Shown: positions 6,845 through 18,868 of the stretch, piece by piece | Numbering within the stretch: the stretch's first letter is position 1 | Layout of the letters: each line of letters begins with the position of its first letter | From: Baylisascaris procyonis | Taxonomy: Eukaryota > Nematoda > Chromadorea > Rhabditida > Ascarididae | Length of the DNA: 64,000 bases | Direction of reading: 5' to 3' | Assembly: GCA_037389465.1 (NCBI GenBank) | Contig: JAZARR010000172.1 | Location: forward strand, 868,001-932,000 | Translations under genes and position numbers: made by a program | Notes under the pieces: generated by a model | Told to the model about the DNA's origin: nothing | Databases searched by the model: none | The model's input: only the letters and a program-made list of their open reading frames with translations

Positions 6845-9337
6845 ACATGATGTTAGGTCAGGGGCACTCGTATTGCATCAAACGCACGTAGATTTATCAC
6901 GCAACAAGTTGCGAAGAAAGAAATTTTCTTTCGGAAACTTTTCTTCATGAACGCAAGAAATTTCTGAAGGTTCGCGCAACAAAGCAATACAAACAATACA
7001 AAAGAAAAAATCACAAAAAAAACGATCTCACTCTATATGAACGCATTTTCGATGGCGACCGTGAAACTTCGCGGCTCTAATGACGTTTTCCTCAGTTTGC
7101 TCGGCAACATATCAAAATGTTTATTGAACGATTCAACATACAGAACCGAGTACTTTATGATTAACTTGTTTTACTGGACGTAAACTGCATATGGTGCATG
7201 ATAAAGTCGTTTCATGAACAGCGTATTATTTGGAACCCTTCTCATATGTAAATAAACTCTGAACGCTTTGCTGATGTAATGTTGAAATAAACAAAGTGTG
7301 GTCAATGAGAAGCTTGCATTCTCTGTTGATCCTGATCGTAAGGGAGCAAAGATTGATAAAAGAATGGGAAAAACCAATCGATTCCTGTCTTCCCTCTATC
7401 CCAGCTTCTAAAATTTTGTCTGCTAACGCTTCGCAACGATCAAGCTCATTCAGCAGTCGCATGGAATAGAAGAAACATTGAAGGTGCTATCAATATTTTC
7501 TTGCTGGCATTTTAACGCTTTTATTCATGTTTTTTTTTCGGATTTTTGATCTCGTTTACGCTATTAAGGAGCAATAAAATTCTATCCTTTTATTTATCTG
7601 CCTATCTAGTTAAAGGCCGTTAACTTAGGTAATCAAAACAAACATTGCATCACGGTAAATAAGCTGAAAATGAGCGTGTCAGCTGAGTCATTAACCGATT
7701 TTGAAGTGTTAGTTTCATAAAAGATATTTTGAAGCAAACATATCAACATGGAATAAAATTTTATTCAAATAATCAAGCTACTGTACATTACGCTCTTCAA
7801 TAAGCTGCTCCACTGATAACACAATTTGAGCATTGGTGTGATGCCGAGATTCATCTGATGAGGGTGCGTGAGATCTGAAAAGTGCGAGATAATGGCAGTT
7901 TTACACGATCTTTTTCTTCAAATTGCATATAAGCATATCACCTTGTTTCAAAAAATGTTTCGCTGCTTCACTTCACACTAACTCATTGGTGGTGTATAAT
8001 GCGCTATTCCACAAATTTTGTTAATTTTGTACCATATGCATCCACAGTCATCCATATCCTGAAATGTTTTCAATGAATTTCCACCTGTTCAACCTCCACA
8101 AGCATTCTGTTAACGCAACGACCAAAAGAATTGTGAAGATTCTGAAAATGCGAAATCCCGCTGGCATAGAATGGCGGTAGAAGTAAAAGAGGGCGATGGA
8201 GCTGAGAAAGCTCTTCAGTAGAACAAATACTCGTTGTGCTTATATATGACAAGAATGGACGGTGAACTTTTATGCATTTTGCGTCATGCCACTGAATGTA
8301 TCACAGCCTTTGTAGTTATTGCAGTCGAAACAGATATCTAGTGCAGAAAACTCAGGCGTCTTATCATTTATTACACTCATCTTCCTATTGACAACTGCAT
8401 TAAATTATTGTCAAAACGGAATATGTAACTAAACCGTTACTGCTTTTCACACAAAAGTTCCTCAATGAATGCGTTCTTAACAACCATGGCGCAATAGCAC
8501 ATCCTGTCAATCTCAGGTGGCACCAATCGCTGCATTTTTTCAAGGCCGTCGCAATCTTTTATTCAATTCAGCGATCACGCCCACTAGAACTGAAAATCTC
8601 CAACTGTCTTTCGAAGAGAACTGGAACAGATATACGTTGCGCTCTTGGACAGATATCCGGAATAATCAAAGTGCTTGTATAATCGCCAGAGGGTGTCCGA
8701 TTCTGCTACGTCTGAGTCTCGCTAAAGCAGAGTCGCAGGCTACTTCTCTATCCGTAGCGCTAAATGCGCATTCAAAAGTTCCTCCATGAGATATTTGCTT
8801 CAAAATATGCATTATGAGTGTGATTTCGGTAGTTAGGCTGTTTGACCAGGTGGCAGTTTGAACACGCTAGCGGCTATAGAAAAAAAATGTGACTTTATGA
8901 ATTTCCAGCATACTTACTTTAAGCCATCGAATAAAGAAAGCATGGAAGCTCACGTGTCAGGAAGTGAATGTGTTCTTCGAAGATAACGACTACTCTGAGG
9001 TTCCTCTTGCCTTATACTCGATACTGCGGGGGTATTATGTTCATATGTTGGAGGTACTCGATCTGAAGCAATATTTCACTTAAAACAAAAAGTCTTATTA
9101 TCACGTACACTTGAGCTTTCCACTTCCCAGCGTTCTCTTCCTCCTCTCATTCGGCAAAGAAAGTCGCGAGCCGACCCGAAAATAGTGTGAAAGAGAAAGA
9201 GATAGAAAATCAAACATGAAAAGAGCAAATAAGAGCAGGAAATTGCAAAAGCAAGAGAAAGCATCATGTCAGTGTAAGGAAAACAGAGCGCTTTCAAAAT
9301 TTTTTCGGAGCGGTTTCTTTCCAACAACAAAACGTTT
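6845..9337. other. Intergenic, no supported gene
   Basis: AT-rich. A minus-strand open stretch at 7380-7490 reads LLNELDRCEALADKILEAG with an acceptor-like TAG before it, but I found no partner exon. Plus frames at 8517-8789 look like chance. Confidence 0.5.
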
Positions 9338-9664
9338 TCAATCCAGGATGTATTGCCTATCACTACTGACTATCTCCCTCCAAACTATGCAGGAGAGTGG
9401 CTTATTGTCCGCAAAGTGCGACAACCATGAGAAGAGAGACTCCAATTCCGTTGAAGTCTTCATGATTGTATAATCATTTTTTCTTCTCAGTGCTAAGAAA
9501 CTTGAAAAGTCTGAAATTGGTGAAGCAATTTCAGATCGTGGACTAGTTTTCCGCCCTAGGTTTGACAGGGTAAACGTGATTTCTTCAACGACACGATTCG
9601 TCACATCGCCACATAGTAGGACTTTGTTTATTCTGTGAGTTTCTGAGCGAACAAATGCATTCAT
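9338..9664 (-). CDS. Possible 108-residue hypothetical protein
   Basis: Open from ATG at 9664 to TGA. Charged and polar residues are evenly spread (for example EEITFTLSNLGRKTSPRSE), which is less typical of random AT-rich frames, but I recognise no domain, and no clear AATAAA follows on the minus strand. A competing plus-strand frame overlaps it. It lies downstream of the PPxY gene on the same strand and could also be unrelated chance sequence. Confidence 0.25.
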   Translation of the reverse strand: MNAFVRSETHRINKVLLCGDVTNRVVEEITFTLSNLGRKTSPRSEIASPISDFSSFLALRRKNDYTIMKTSTELESLFSWLSHFADNKPLSCIVWREIVSSDRQYILD

Positions 9665-11509
9665 CGATAGTAGACTACTGCTCTAAGAGCTTGAATGCTA
9701 CGGCACACCTCGCAATGTTCAAGCTGGAAATCAGACATCGAGATCTCCCTCTCTGAATACGCATCCTTCTTTAACTAGAAGTGTAACTGTTGCTTGGTGT
9801 CTACCTACCACTGCCTCTTGATACTGCTGACGAGGCAAATCATTGCCGTTCGCCTGTCCTCAGGCCACATGAAATAACCCCTAAATAAAATCATTTACTG
9901 ACAGCTATGACAACTACCGTTGACCTTGGCTCGACTAAGAAGAATCTTGTGGACTAATTTAAAATGGAATTTTGCAGCTCTCGCCGTCCGCGAACAGCGC
10001 TCATGGTGCAACTGCGTTGAGAATCACTGAGTGATTTCGCCTAATGAGATGCCGCAGGTTGTCGAGAATGACGTCTTAAAGCTGTAATCAATGAGGCCAA
10101 TCGGTGCATCGTAATTCCCTAAACGCATGAGGGAGAACGGAGGCTAGCATGTGGATTCATTTAAGGCATCGTTGCCGAATGCATGATGAAAGTTACGATC
10201 TGCTAATACTGCAGCAAATTGCGATCTATTAGTACTATTACTACTACTGCAGCATGCCCAAATGCAAAAGCCGAAAGAACAGCATAATGGATTTAAGTTG
10301 AAAATCAATTCATTAAACATAGTAGGCGAGCTGACATGCCGGATGATGCAAGGATATGAATGCCTGTACATGCTGAAAATGAAAGATGAGCTTTACCCTG
10401 AGGCGATTCGTAAAAAAAACTCCATACATTTTTATGAGAATTACCAACATGAGCCTCTTTTGAAAATTTTTCTCTCTTTTCGGTAGATGGCTAGGGATGA
10501 GGAAGGCATGTGTGGAAGCACCGAAAATTAGAGGGAGCTCAACTATGCGATTAAATGAAAAGTAGCATTGCTATTCTTTTTGCTTCTTTCTGTACACAAA
10601 TAGAGAAGCGTCCTATAGAAGCAAGCACAACATGCGCTTTTGCAATTCTGCTCCCCGGACCAGTCACCTTCATGAATTGCCAACAAATAATAAAACGTGA
10701 GCAATAACGCATTCATAGTTTTACTGATCCGACCTCTCGTATAAATCGTCAGATTTATTTTTTTGGCACCAACCGGTGTAAAAAAGACTCACCTACTGCA
10801 AAGTCGTTCAAATTTTAGGCGCTTTAGGAAGTAAAGGCTCTTTTAGAAATTAGTTGATCATCCGGAATGTTGGCATAGGAGACTATATTATGGAATGCAT
10901 CACCCATACCTACACAGATAGACCACTTATACAAACAAAGAAACGACAGGGCCCTAGCACAATTCGTACATTCGAATCTCTCAAACGGTGCTTATGAACT
11001 AGAAGATAAGCTTGCATAAAGGACTTCCAAACAAAATTTCTCCGTCGTTTAAGCTCAGCAATTTGCATTTGATGAGATATCGCAGGCTCATATTCAAAGT
11101 CATTTGAGGAAGGTTATTTGAATTTCCGCAATAGCGTAGTTGAAAATGGTGCAGTTAACAAATGATTGGCTCCTATTAGTCCAGCCTAAAGAATAAAACT
11201 TAGATCTTACTGAATGCTTCGCGATGGTAGACGGAATAAAGCGAGAAGAGAATGTGCAATCACTCAAGTCATTTAACGGTTTAATTGCTAAAGTTCGAGT
11301 GCTGAGATGACGATTTGCTTAATCGGAATGTTAGCACAACAAATAAAACTACAGTATTATTGCTGCCGCTCTATCACAGCGCCATAGCAACACTACTTTA
11401 CCAACACGCCACTCAAATCTATAACACCTACGATGTGAAATACCGGTATTACAAGCTATCAGTGCAACAACAACCTCACTGACTACCGACACATAAATAA
11501 GAGCAACTC
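9665..11509. other. Intergenic, nothing recognised
   Basis: No coding signal, repeat or RNA gene that I can support. Confidence 0.5.
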
Positions 11510-11525
11510 TTTATTGGTGTTACCA

Positions 11526-14363
11526 TTATCGCTCCAGAAATATATTTTCTATGAATAAACAACTGAATTCAATCAACACAGAACAGCGACTACCTTCTTG
11601 GCGTGTTCTTGGAGTATAAGCCGGTGGTGCAGTATCCTTTAACTTTATCGCATCTTCATATTTTGGTGGTTCATCTCCAGTCCGGATAAATATTATTTCT
11701 GGAAATTCACCAGGTTCTGAAAGGAAAAACATTTGGAAAGTACTCTGGAAGTGATATATTGCTGTTGCTGCTGACGAATAGCGACTGCGTGACGATGCAT
11801 GTAAGAAATATTGATGCAGGCATTTCGTTTCCTGATGCAGTCTATAGTCTTCCTAATGCGCAACATCAGGAAGACTGTAGACGACAGCATCAGGAATTGA
11901 ACTGAACTGAATCTTTGTCGTAGGAAATGACCGCGCGGCGACTCCTCTTTTGCATATAGCTCAGTGATACGTGTTTTTCTCTGGTCTATTATACTGCGCA
12001 TTGCGCACATGCTTCTCATGCTGACAAACCCATTTCAAATCGTTTGCGTTGGAGATAGTTTTCAGCGGTTTTGCGCTACATTCGGATCCTTCAGTTCTTC
12101 ATGTTCATTTCCCCAGTAAAATGGCGACGGGTTTCATCGTCCTCGCAGTGCATTACGATAGCAGTTCAACAGTCTTAATTCACATAAATAAGGAACAGAT
12201 TCTCCCTGGTGTTGGCATAAGGCACTGAGGCAAGAGAATAAATCTCTGTTCGTAATTATTCGATAGTCATCAACAACAACGTTAACAAATCATTACTGAT
12301 AAAAGGTATGTGGACCTTATAAGAGAGGAATATCTCTTCATCAATCAGTGTGCAAATATTTTAAAGTCGCTATGAGAAATTTTGTATTCATTCATACTTC
12401 TTCTGTAGCAAGAGCTGGATGCTAAGCTAAGCTTTAAAGCAACAAAATTCAAAGTAGAGCACGAATGAAATATAACGAGGAACCTAAAAGTATCGAGGAA
12501 TTGACCCCGCTGTTTGATCACGAAATTTAATTGAGCAGTCATAAACGATTCCAGTTATGAAAGTTACTAAGTATTACAATTCGTGTCATGAAGAAAAACG
12601 GAAAAGTTCCAGACCAGCATTTTAGCTCAGCGTGATCGCAGAATGTAAGCCTAGAAAAGAGGCTCGTTCCTCGAAATTGGTTGAACTCAGATGCACTTGT
12701 TAAATAGTAAATTAATTATCTATGCAGAAAACTAAAATGTGCGAAAGAACAATTCGGCTTTTCTTCCTTACGAAATAACTCTCCAAACAATGCAATCAAA
12801 TGCTCCTTCAAAATGGTTGAATTTATAGGCTGGTAACTTTGAACAAGCATATATGTTGTACGTTCGGCATTACTTTTGAGATTGGTTCATTTCGACCCTT
12901 TTTTTTGCAAGTAAATAGCGGTGGGAAATATTGCAAATTCAAAAATGGTATATCTTAGCCGTTTTCTTCAAAGGCAAAATATAGGAAGCTTACCGGAGAT
13001 GAGATGAATTGGAGGCAACTGTGCAGTCGGCTGCACGCGCGCATTTGTGGCGATTGAGCGTGAGCGGCGCCGCCTTTGGTTTCTTTCTGAAGCGTTTATA
13101 CATTCATCCATCATGGAAATCTTCAAATATCTAAGCATTGCTTTCAGTAGACGATAGATTACATAATCTGCAAAATTATATCGAACTGCGTCTTTTCAAA
13201 CCTTCGCATATTCCACCAGGGTACTCTGAAGTAAATTAGCATTTACTATGTGAAAAATGCCGTAAAGCTGAAGATATTGAAGCAATTCGTGTATGAGCTG
13301 ATGATTCGAAATTTTAGAAAAGTTTCAACTATATGTTCCTCGATGATGAGAACAGCATCAAAAATTCATTTGAAGTCTATTTCGGGAAATAGCATGAAGG
13401 CCAATTCATATTGACAAGTAACCCCTTCAGAACACAATTTTTACATCTCTCTTTGGCTGATGTAGCTATTAATAATTCTACGACTAGAACAGAATTTAAA
13501 GACGTCTTTTTTATTAGCCAAAGCCGTAATTTGGCTAATAAAGTAAAATAAACAGGTTGGAAAAGATGTGATAAACGTACCACGCTCATCGCCAGCAATT
13601 CTGAAACTTGAAATTCACCACTCTTAACACAAAAGTTTCTATCTCACAACATATGGCTTTTCAATGCGTGAAGGAAGTGAAGGAAATTCGATTCATAGAC
13701 CAACCCACCCTCTTTCTCTCTTGTCAAATTTCAGAGCCTCTAGACCCTCTTTTTCTTCGTCCAGTATCATATAAACAAAGAAAAAAGTGTCAGACTTTAA
13801 ACGATCGCAATTTACAATCTCGACGTAGTATACCAAGAACGCAGCAGTGACGCATTTACCAAGCGAAATGCTATTCTGACGTTTTTCGGCTTTTTCGATT
13901 ACAGGGAAATTTGGTTTTAGATGAATGCCTTCAATAGCTGACCAATCGGAACTTTTTAAATGCGTTCGACTCTAACCGTCTTTCGGTTACGAGCTAATGC
14001 CTTCGGTCGGTTACCAATCGAAACGATTTTTTGAATAGTTGCATGTGTGAAATTCCCTTTTAAGTCTATTTCTTGGCTCCTAACGCCACTATTTGATGCC
14101 CACATCTCCATACAGCAATAAATATGAATGGGAAATAAAAGTCGTTCGTTTCACAATTGAAAATAAACAAGCAAACCTCTTCGTCGCCCATCCCTTTGGG
14201 GTACAATAACTGCCTGCGTGATGAATTCTCCATCAGCATGAGTATGTGTCGAAATACACGGTCGTGCAAGAAAACGACAAAAACAAAAGAAAAATAATGC
14301 AATAAGGCACAGTGGTGAAATATATGTAAAAACATCAGTCATAATAAGTGGTCCATCGGTCAT
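11526..14363 (-). CDS. Single-pass membrane protein with PPxY tail
   Basis: Three exons fit in phase: 14363-14177, 13086-12994, 11716-11526, giving 156 residues. Seen: residues 11-33 form a hydrophobic helix (VFTYISPLCLIALFFFCFC), followed by a basic stretch (RDGRRR, then RRRRSRS) and a cytoplasmic-type tail with two PPxY motifs, PPKY and PPAY. Splice sites are good (ctttcag before exon 3, CG/gtaagc after exon 2), and AATAAA lies 11 nt after the stop (11515-11510). Known: PPxY motifs bind WW domains, for example of Nedd4-type ubiquitin ligases. Layout resembles Shisa/CYYR1-like one-helix proteins, which also have a Cys-rich ectodomain; the same frame stays open upstream to 14492 and contains YYCC and two more Cys, so the true start may be further 5' in another exon. 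Both introns (1.1-1.3 kb) are empty. Function unknown. Confidence 0.55.
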
Positions 14364-16524
14364 TTTCTCAACAGTTTCGGTTGAGAAACAACTTTTACAC
14401 GAATTACTTGCAAAATTTTTGCAGCAATAATACAGTCGACAGACAATTAGTGAATAATAGGAAGAAAATATGAGCAACAATGAGATGTAATCTCAAAATG
14501 CATGAAGAGTGAGAGGACCCATTTTACATTGCAGCTCCACCATCGTTCACTCACTCCTGAAACAATTAATGACTTTTTTAAGCTCAGTGGATAAAATTGT
14601 TGATAGAAGGCCTCAAAAGATGAACACTAACAAAGTACTTGTTTTGTCATTAAGCACATATATGAATCCAACCCTATGAACATATGAGGCATAAAACCAT
14701 ACATAATAATATGCATATGCCATACAAACAACGCACACAATCAATGGGTGGAGATAAACGCCGAACAACTGACATTGTTGCGCTTACAAGTATCAACGAT
14801 GCTGCAAATGTAAGAACATCCTTGACAAGCCATTAAAACGATGCCATGACGCGTCCGAGACTAATGGAACTGATCTTTAGAAAGTAGTTTATATGAAAAG
14901 CTCTTGAAATGTTATAATCATTATGTGACATTTTTGCATGAGAGATTTTCATATGGGATAAGGGATAAAAGCAACTTTCATTGCATATGATATTCAATAC
15001 AATCATCTCTAGTGCTTCCTCAAATATGGTTAATTTTGTCACGCAAACTTACTCGAAAATTAATGCACGCCCAGTATGAAAAAATTTTGTAGCCAACCAT
15101 CTCAACGATTACACTGAATTTGACTGAAATGATTCTAACCTTTCCCAAACGTCACAAAGCAAACTTGTGCTTTGTTCGTGTGCAATGCCCTATACAAGAA
15201 TGCTTCAATTCACTTCATGCTATATTAGAAAAATCATATAATTCACTTCATTTTAGCGGAGAAATGCGCTCATTATAGAAATCTTAAAAGTGGTATATTC
15301 ACTGTTGTAAAAAAACGATGTGTAAAAGCAATCGACATTTTTCAGTTACTAACCATCGAAACAGTCCTTTCAACTACAAAAGTCTTCATTTTCTCTTCAG
15401 GTTTGTTGAATTTGAATCTATTTAACCATACGATAAAGTGGCAATATTTTGTAGGATTGCTTTCATTGAAGAGCGAACGAAATTCCACCTGCAAAGCTTT
15501 AAACGACAACACTGATAAATTTCAAAACTACAATAAGTAATTAGCAGACTACTGTAGGTTTCTATCGAAGATCTAAATCAAATCAATAAACTCATCGCAT
15601 GATCGCAGCCATCTTCGATTTATATTAGTGCAGTCTGAACAGCACATATCGAACCGATATAACACTATCAACAATCTGCGAATATTTCTAAGTTTCAAAT
15701 GCAACCTCATGCCTACTGAAATGACTTGTCCTATCGACTAATAAAATTTCAACGAACCGCCAGATGAAAGTAATTGCTCGTAACATCGACTTAATGCATT
15801 TTGTCACACATGATCATTGCATAAAAATTCAGGTCAATCAGTATTTGTGGCAATATGGGCGACCCATCGAAACTTTTTGAAAAATTATGTCAATACTTCC
15901 TCGGCTTAAATGCTTTTCTACTCCACGCTATTATATTGTCTTGTGTGAGTATAAAGGCCTTATCTTTGGAACAGTGTGACAAAATACAAAAGCAAAGCTT
16001 TTCAAAATACTTAGCGTAGTAGAACAGCTTTGAAGCCACATAGAAAACAATCGACGTTTTTAAAGACATTGATCAAATGAATTTACAATTTCTGACGACT
16101 GCCGATCATCACTTCACCTCTTCCTCCCCTCCACTCCCCCTCCTGCTACTCCTTACTTTTCTTGCCACAGCAAATTCGAGAGATGAACTGCAATCGCCCT
16201 CAAAGCTGAGTAAATGCACTGGCAATGAGACTATATAAAGTGTGGTGAATGAATGAAGAGATATATAAATCGAGGTGCACATTTCAGCGCTGACAACGTA
16301 TCGCAAATTGACATACGTCCTCGTGAGTATGTGCGTAATAGTGAAACAATTTCAGCGCGCAATGTAATGTGACAATTTTGCTAAAACACTTCCGAAATTA
16401 ATAGAATTCACATTCGCCCAAAACCTACTTGGTCATAGGAAGTGTAATGTCATCAATGTGCCAATTTCTTCGCGACGGAGATTTTAGTTAAATATCTGTT
16501 TATATGCCTAACAACTTTACTTCA

Positions 16525-16599
16525 TTAGGCCTCGAGTGGAACTGAACTCGAGAGGTTTTAGATTCCGTTAGGCCTGAGGTGGAACTGGACTCCTGAGGG
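16525..16599. repeat. Two tandem palindromic units (~42 bp)
   Basis: TTAGGCCTCGAGTGGAACTG at 16526 and a diverged copy starting TTAGGCCTGAGGTGGAACTG at 16568. Each unit folds on itself (CCTCGAGT / ACTCGAGAGG). The hairpins resemble a tRNA T arm on the minus strand (GAGTTCAGTTCCACTC), suggesting a tRNA-derived relic. Confidence 0.55.
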
Positions 16600-17014
16600 T
16601 TCACAGCTCTTATCTCATATCGCTTTATACTATGTGCGCCTTACGAAGCGATACAATAATGGCTAGTTTTATTTTTAAAATTGCTTTAAAAATTCAGCCA
16701 CAATCAAGCAATGCATTCGAATTAGAGAATAAAAATTTTTGATAGCGCCAAAAATCACGGGAAAAAAAGGAAGCCAACTGGTGTAAGAGCAGAATATAAA
16801 TCAATTAACTTCATTTGACGAATCGTGCTTTCAATAAGCTTTTCGTGAAATTCTTTAAAAAAAGCATATTATCGCATCCCACATTTTTCGCTATATGCGC
16901 ATATTCATCAATTGCACTATAAAGAAATGGCCTTTCAAAACTCTGTAATTTCAATAACCCAAAATTTTGCGTTCAAAAATCGAGGACCCAAAAATGCGAA
17001 AACAGTAACTAACC

Positions 17015-17118
<104 letters not shown>

Positions 17119-17680
17119 TGAACAAGTAGTATGCAATTTCTAACAACTTCTAAACAACAATAGCTGCTCAGAAAGAAAGTGCATAGGCATAAAACAAAAG
17201 GGCAAGCGAGCAGCATCCAAGCTTCGCAACGCTCACGGACTTCTTGGGATACAAATGATTGGGAGGCTTTGTCACGCTGAATAATTTAACTTGCCATTGC
17301 GAGCGCCTGCCATCGTCTTCCTGTGTAGTGGCATAGATCAGCCACGGCATTGCAACGTTCGGCCCATTGCTCCTGACTTCATGTTAAATGCTTTACTATG
17401 TAATTGATTTCCTGTGAAGTAAATCAGATCACAAGACTTAAGGTGGCAACAGTCGTCTATCAACAACATGAGATTACAGCTCGGTCATGGTCTATGACGT
17501 TCTCGAAGATATTTCTGTTGCTTCAATACAGGATCACATAAATTCGGTACAATCCACCTCTCACCAAAGAATTATTATGACCTATGCCGGAACTAAAGAT
17601 TGCTTATAAATCATAAAGAATCACACCATGAAAATTTACCTCTAAAATGATAACGCCACCACGAACAAAATTGCAGTGAT

Positions 17681-17842
17681 GTTCTGGAATTGTCAGTTAG
17701 CAGCAGAAGAATGAATGAACAACAAAAGTAAAGAATTGTGCGCATTGCAGACGATAAGCAGTTCTTACGAATGCATCCCAAACCAATTGCTTAACAGTTG
17801 TATTCCTCTCACGTAATTTTCCGTTCTGGAATTGTCAGTTAG

Positions 17843-17898
<56 letters not shown>

Positions 17899-17931
17899 GG
17901 AAAACTACGTGAGAGGAATATAACTGTTAAG
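17681..17931. repeat. Inverted repeat around a (TA)n core, with a direct repeat
   Basis: Arms 17790-17824 and 17897-17931 are 33/35 complementary (CTTAACAGTTGTATTCCTCT and its complement). Between them sit GTTCTGGAATTGTCAGTTAG (17823-17842) and (TA)n at 17844-17897. The same 20-mer occurs at 17681-17700. Could be a small foldback element or a replication-slippage product. Confidence 0.85.
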
Positions 17932-18499
17932 ATTGAACATTAAAAAAAAACTTAAATTCAAGTGCTATAATAAAAGGCGTTTTCATTCCTTTTGATACAT
18001 AAAAAGCAATAAATGTCGAAATGATGTTGACGATGAAGGCAAGAGCCATCCACTGATGCCATTTGGCAGTGAATGAAAATGCGGCTTAATCTGAAAAAAG
18101 CACTACTTCCTCCTTTTCCATTACAAGTATGCATTGCGCCATTCTCAAGAATCTTTAGAAGGAAATGAAATGGCGATAAGCTGTCTGTTTTGAATGGATA
18201 CCGATATTACAGATATCTGATACGTGCCCATGTCGTGCTAATATCTATAAATAAGCGATACGGCTCCTCTTCTTCGTCCTCTCATATCAGTATAAAAAGT
18301 TGTAAGCGGAGAGACTAATCACTATCACGCGTAAATGAGTTAATAAGATGCATGTTAAAGGCATTTCTTTTCAACGTCAACTGGCAACTTCATCGCATTC
18401 TTCTGCTGTAGGAACCTAAGTTATAGTTATCGCAATACAAAAAATGGAAAAACACACCAGATGAGTAAGCATGACATGCGCTTTTATAGCTCCACCTAC

Positions 18500-18868
18500 C
18501 AGATAACCAGTATCAAGAATTGTCAAGGACGAGCGCAATAATGCAATATATATCGACCGCTCGTATAAGCCTTGCACAAAGACACGCTCTTGCAGTGCGG
18601 CCAGCTGCGAAGAGAATACTTGCCAGCCAACTGATCCCAACCCGCATTCAGGTTTTCAGGCGGATTTAGAGGTCTGTCCCCTCTTCAGAATTTGACGGAC
18701 CACCTTGTGGCATAGATCGTTTTCAACAAAAATAATTTTTCTAGCTCTAGAGGTTTCTGGGTTGAAACTGCCAGCTGGGTAGAAAGACATACGCATCCAT
18801 ATGCTCGGACACGTCTTTGACATGTCGTGCCTTGGGAATGCAAATTTTCTAGAGCGCATGAAAAACAC
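18500..18868 (-). CDS. Possible two-exon fragment, unknown product
   Basis: A 105-bp exon at 18604-18500 has an acceptor ctcttcgcag and donor G/gtaggt, is phase 0 at both ends and reads LAALQERVFVQGLYERSIYI at its start. Upstream on the same strand, an ATG frame from 18868 has a possible donor after ...DLCHK (CACAAG/gtggtc), leaving an intron of about 100 bp. I recognise no family. Either part could be chance; no 3' exon or start context confirms it. Confidence 0.3.
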
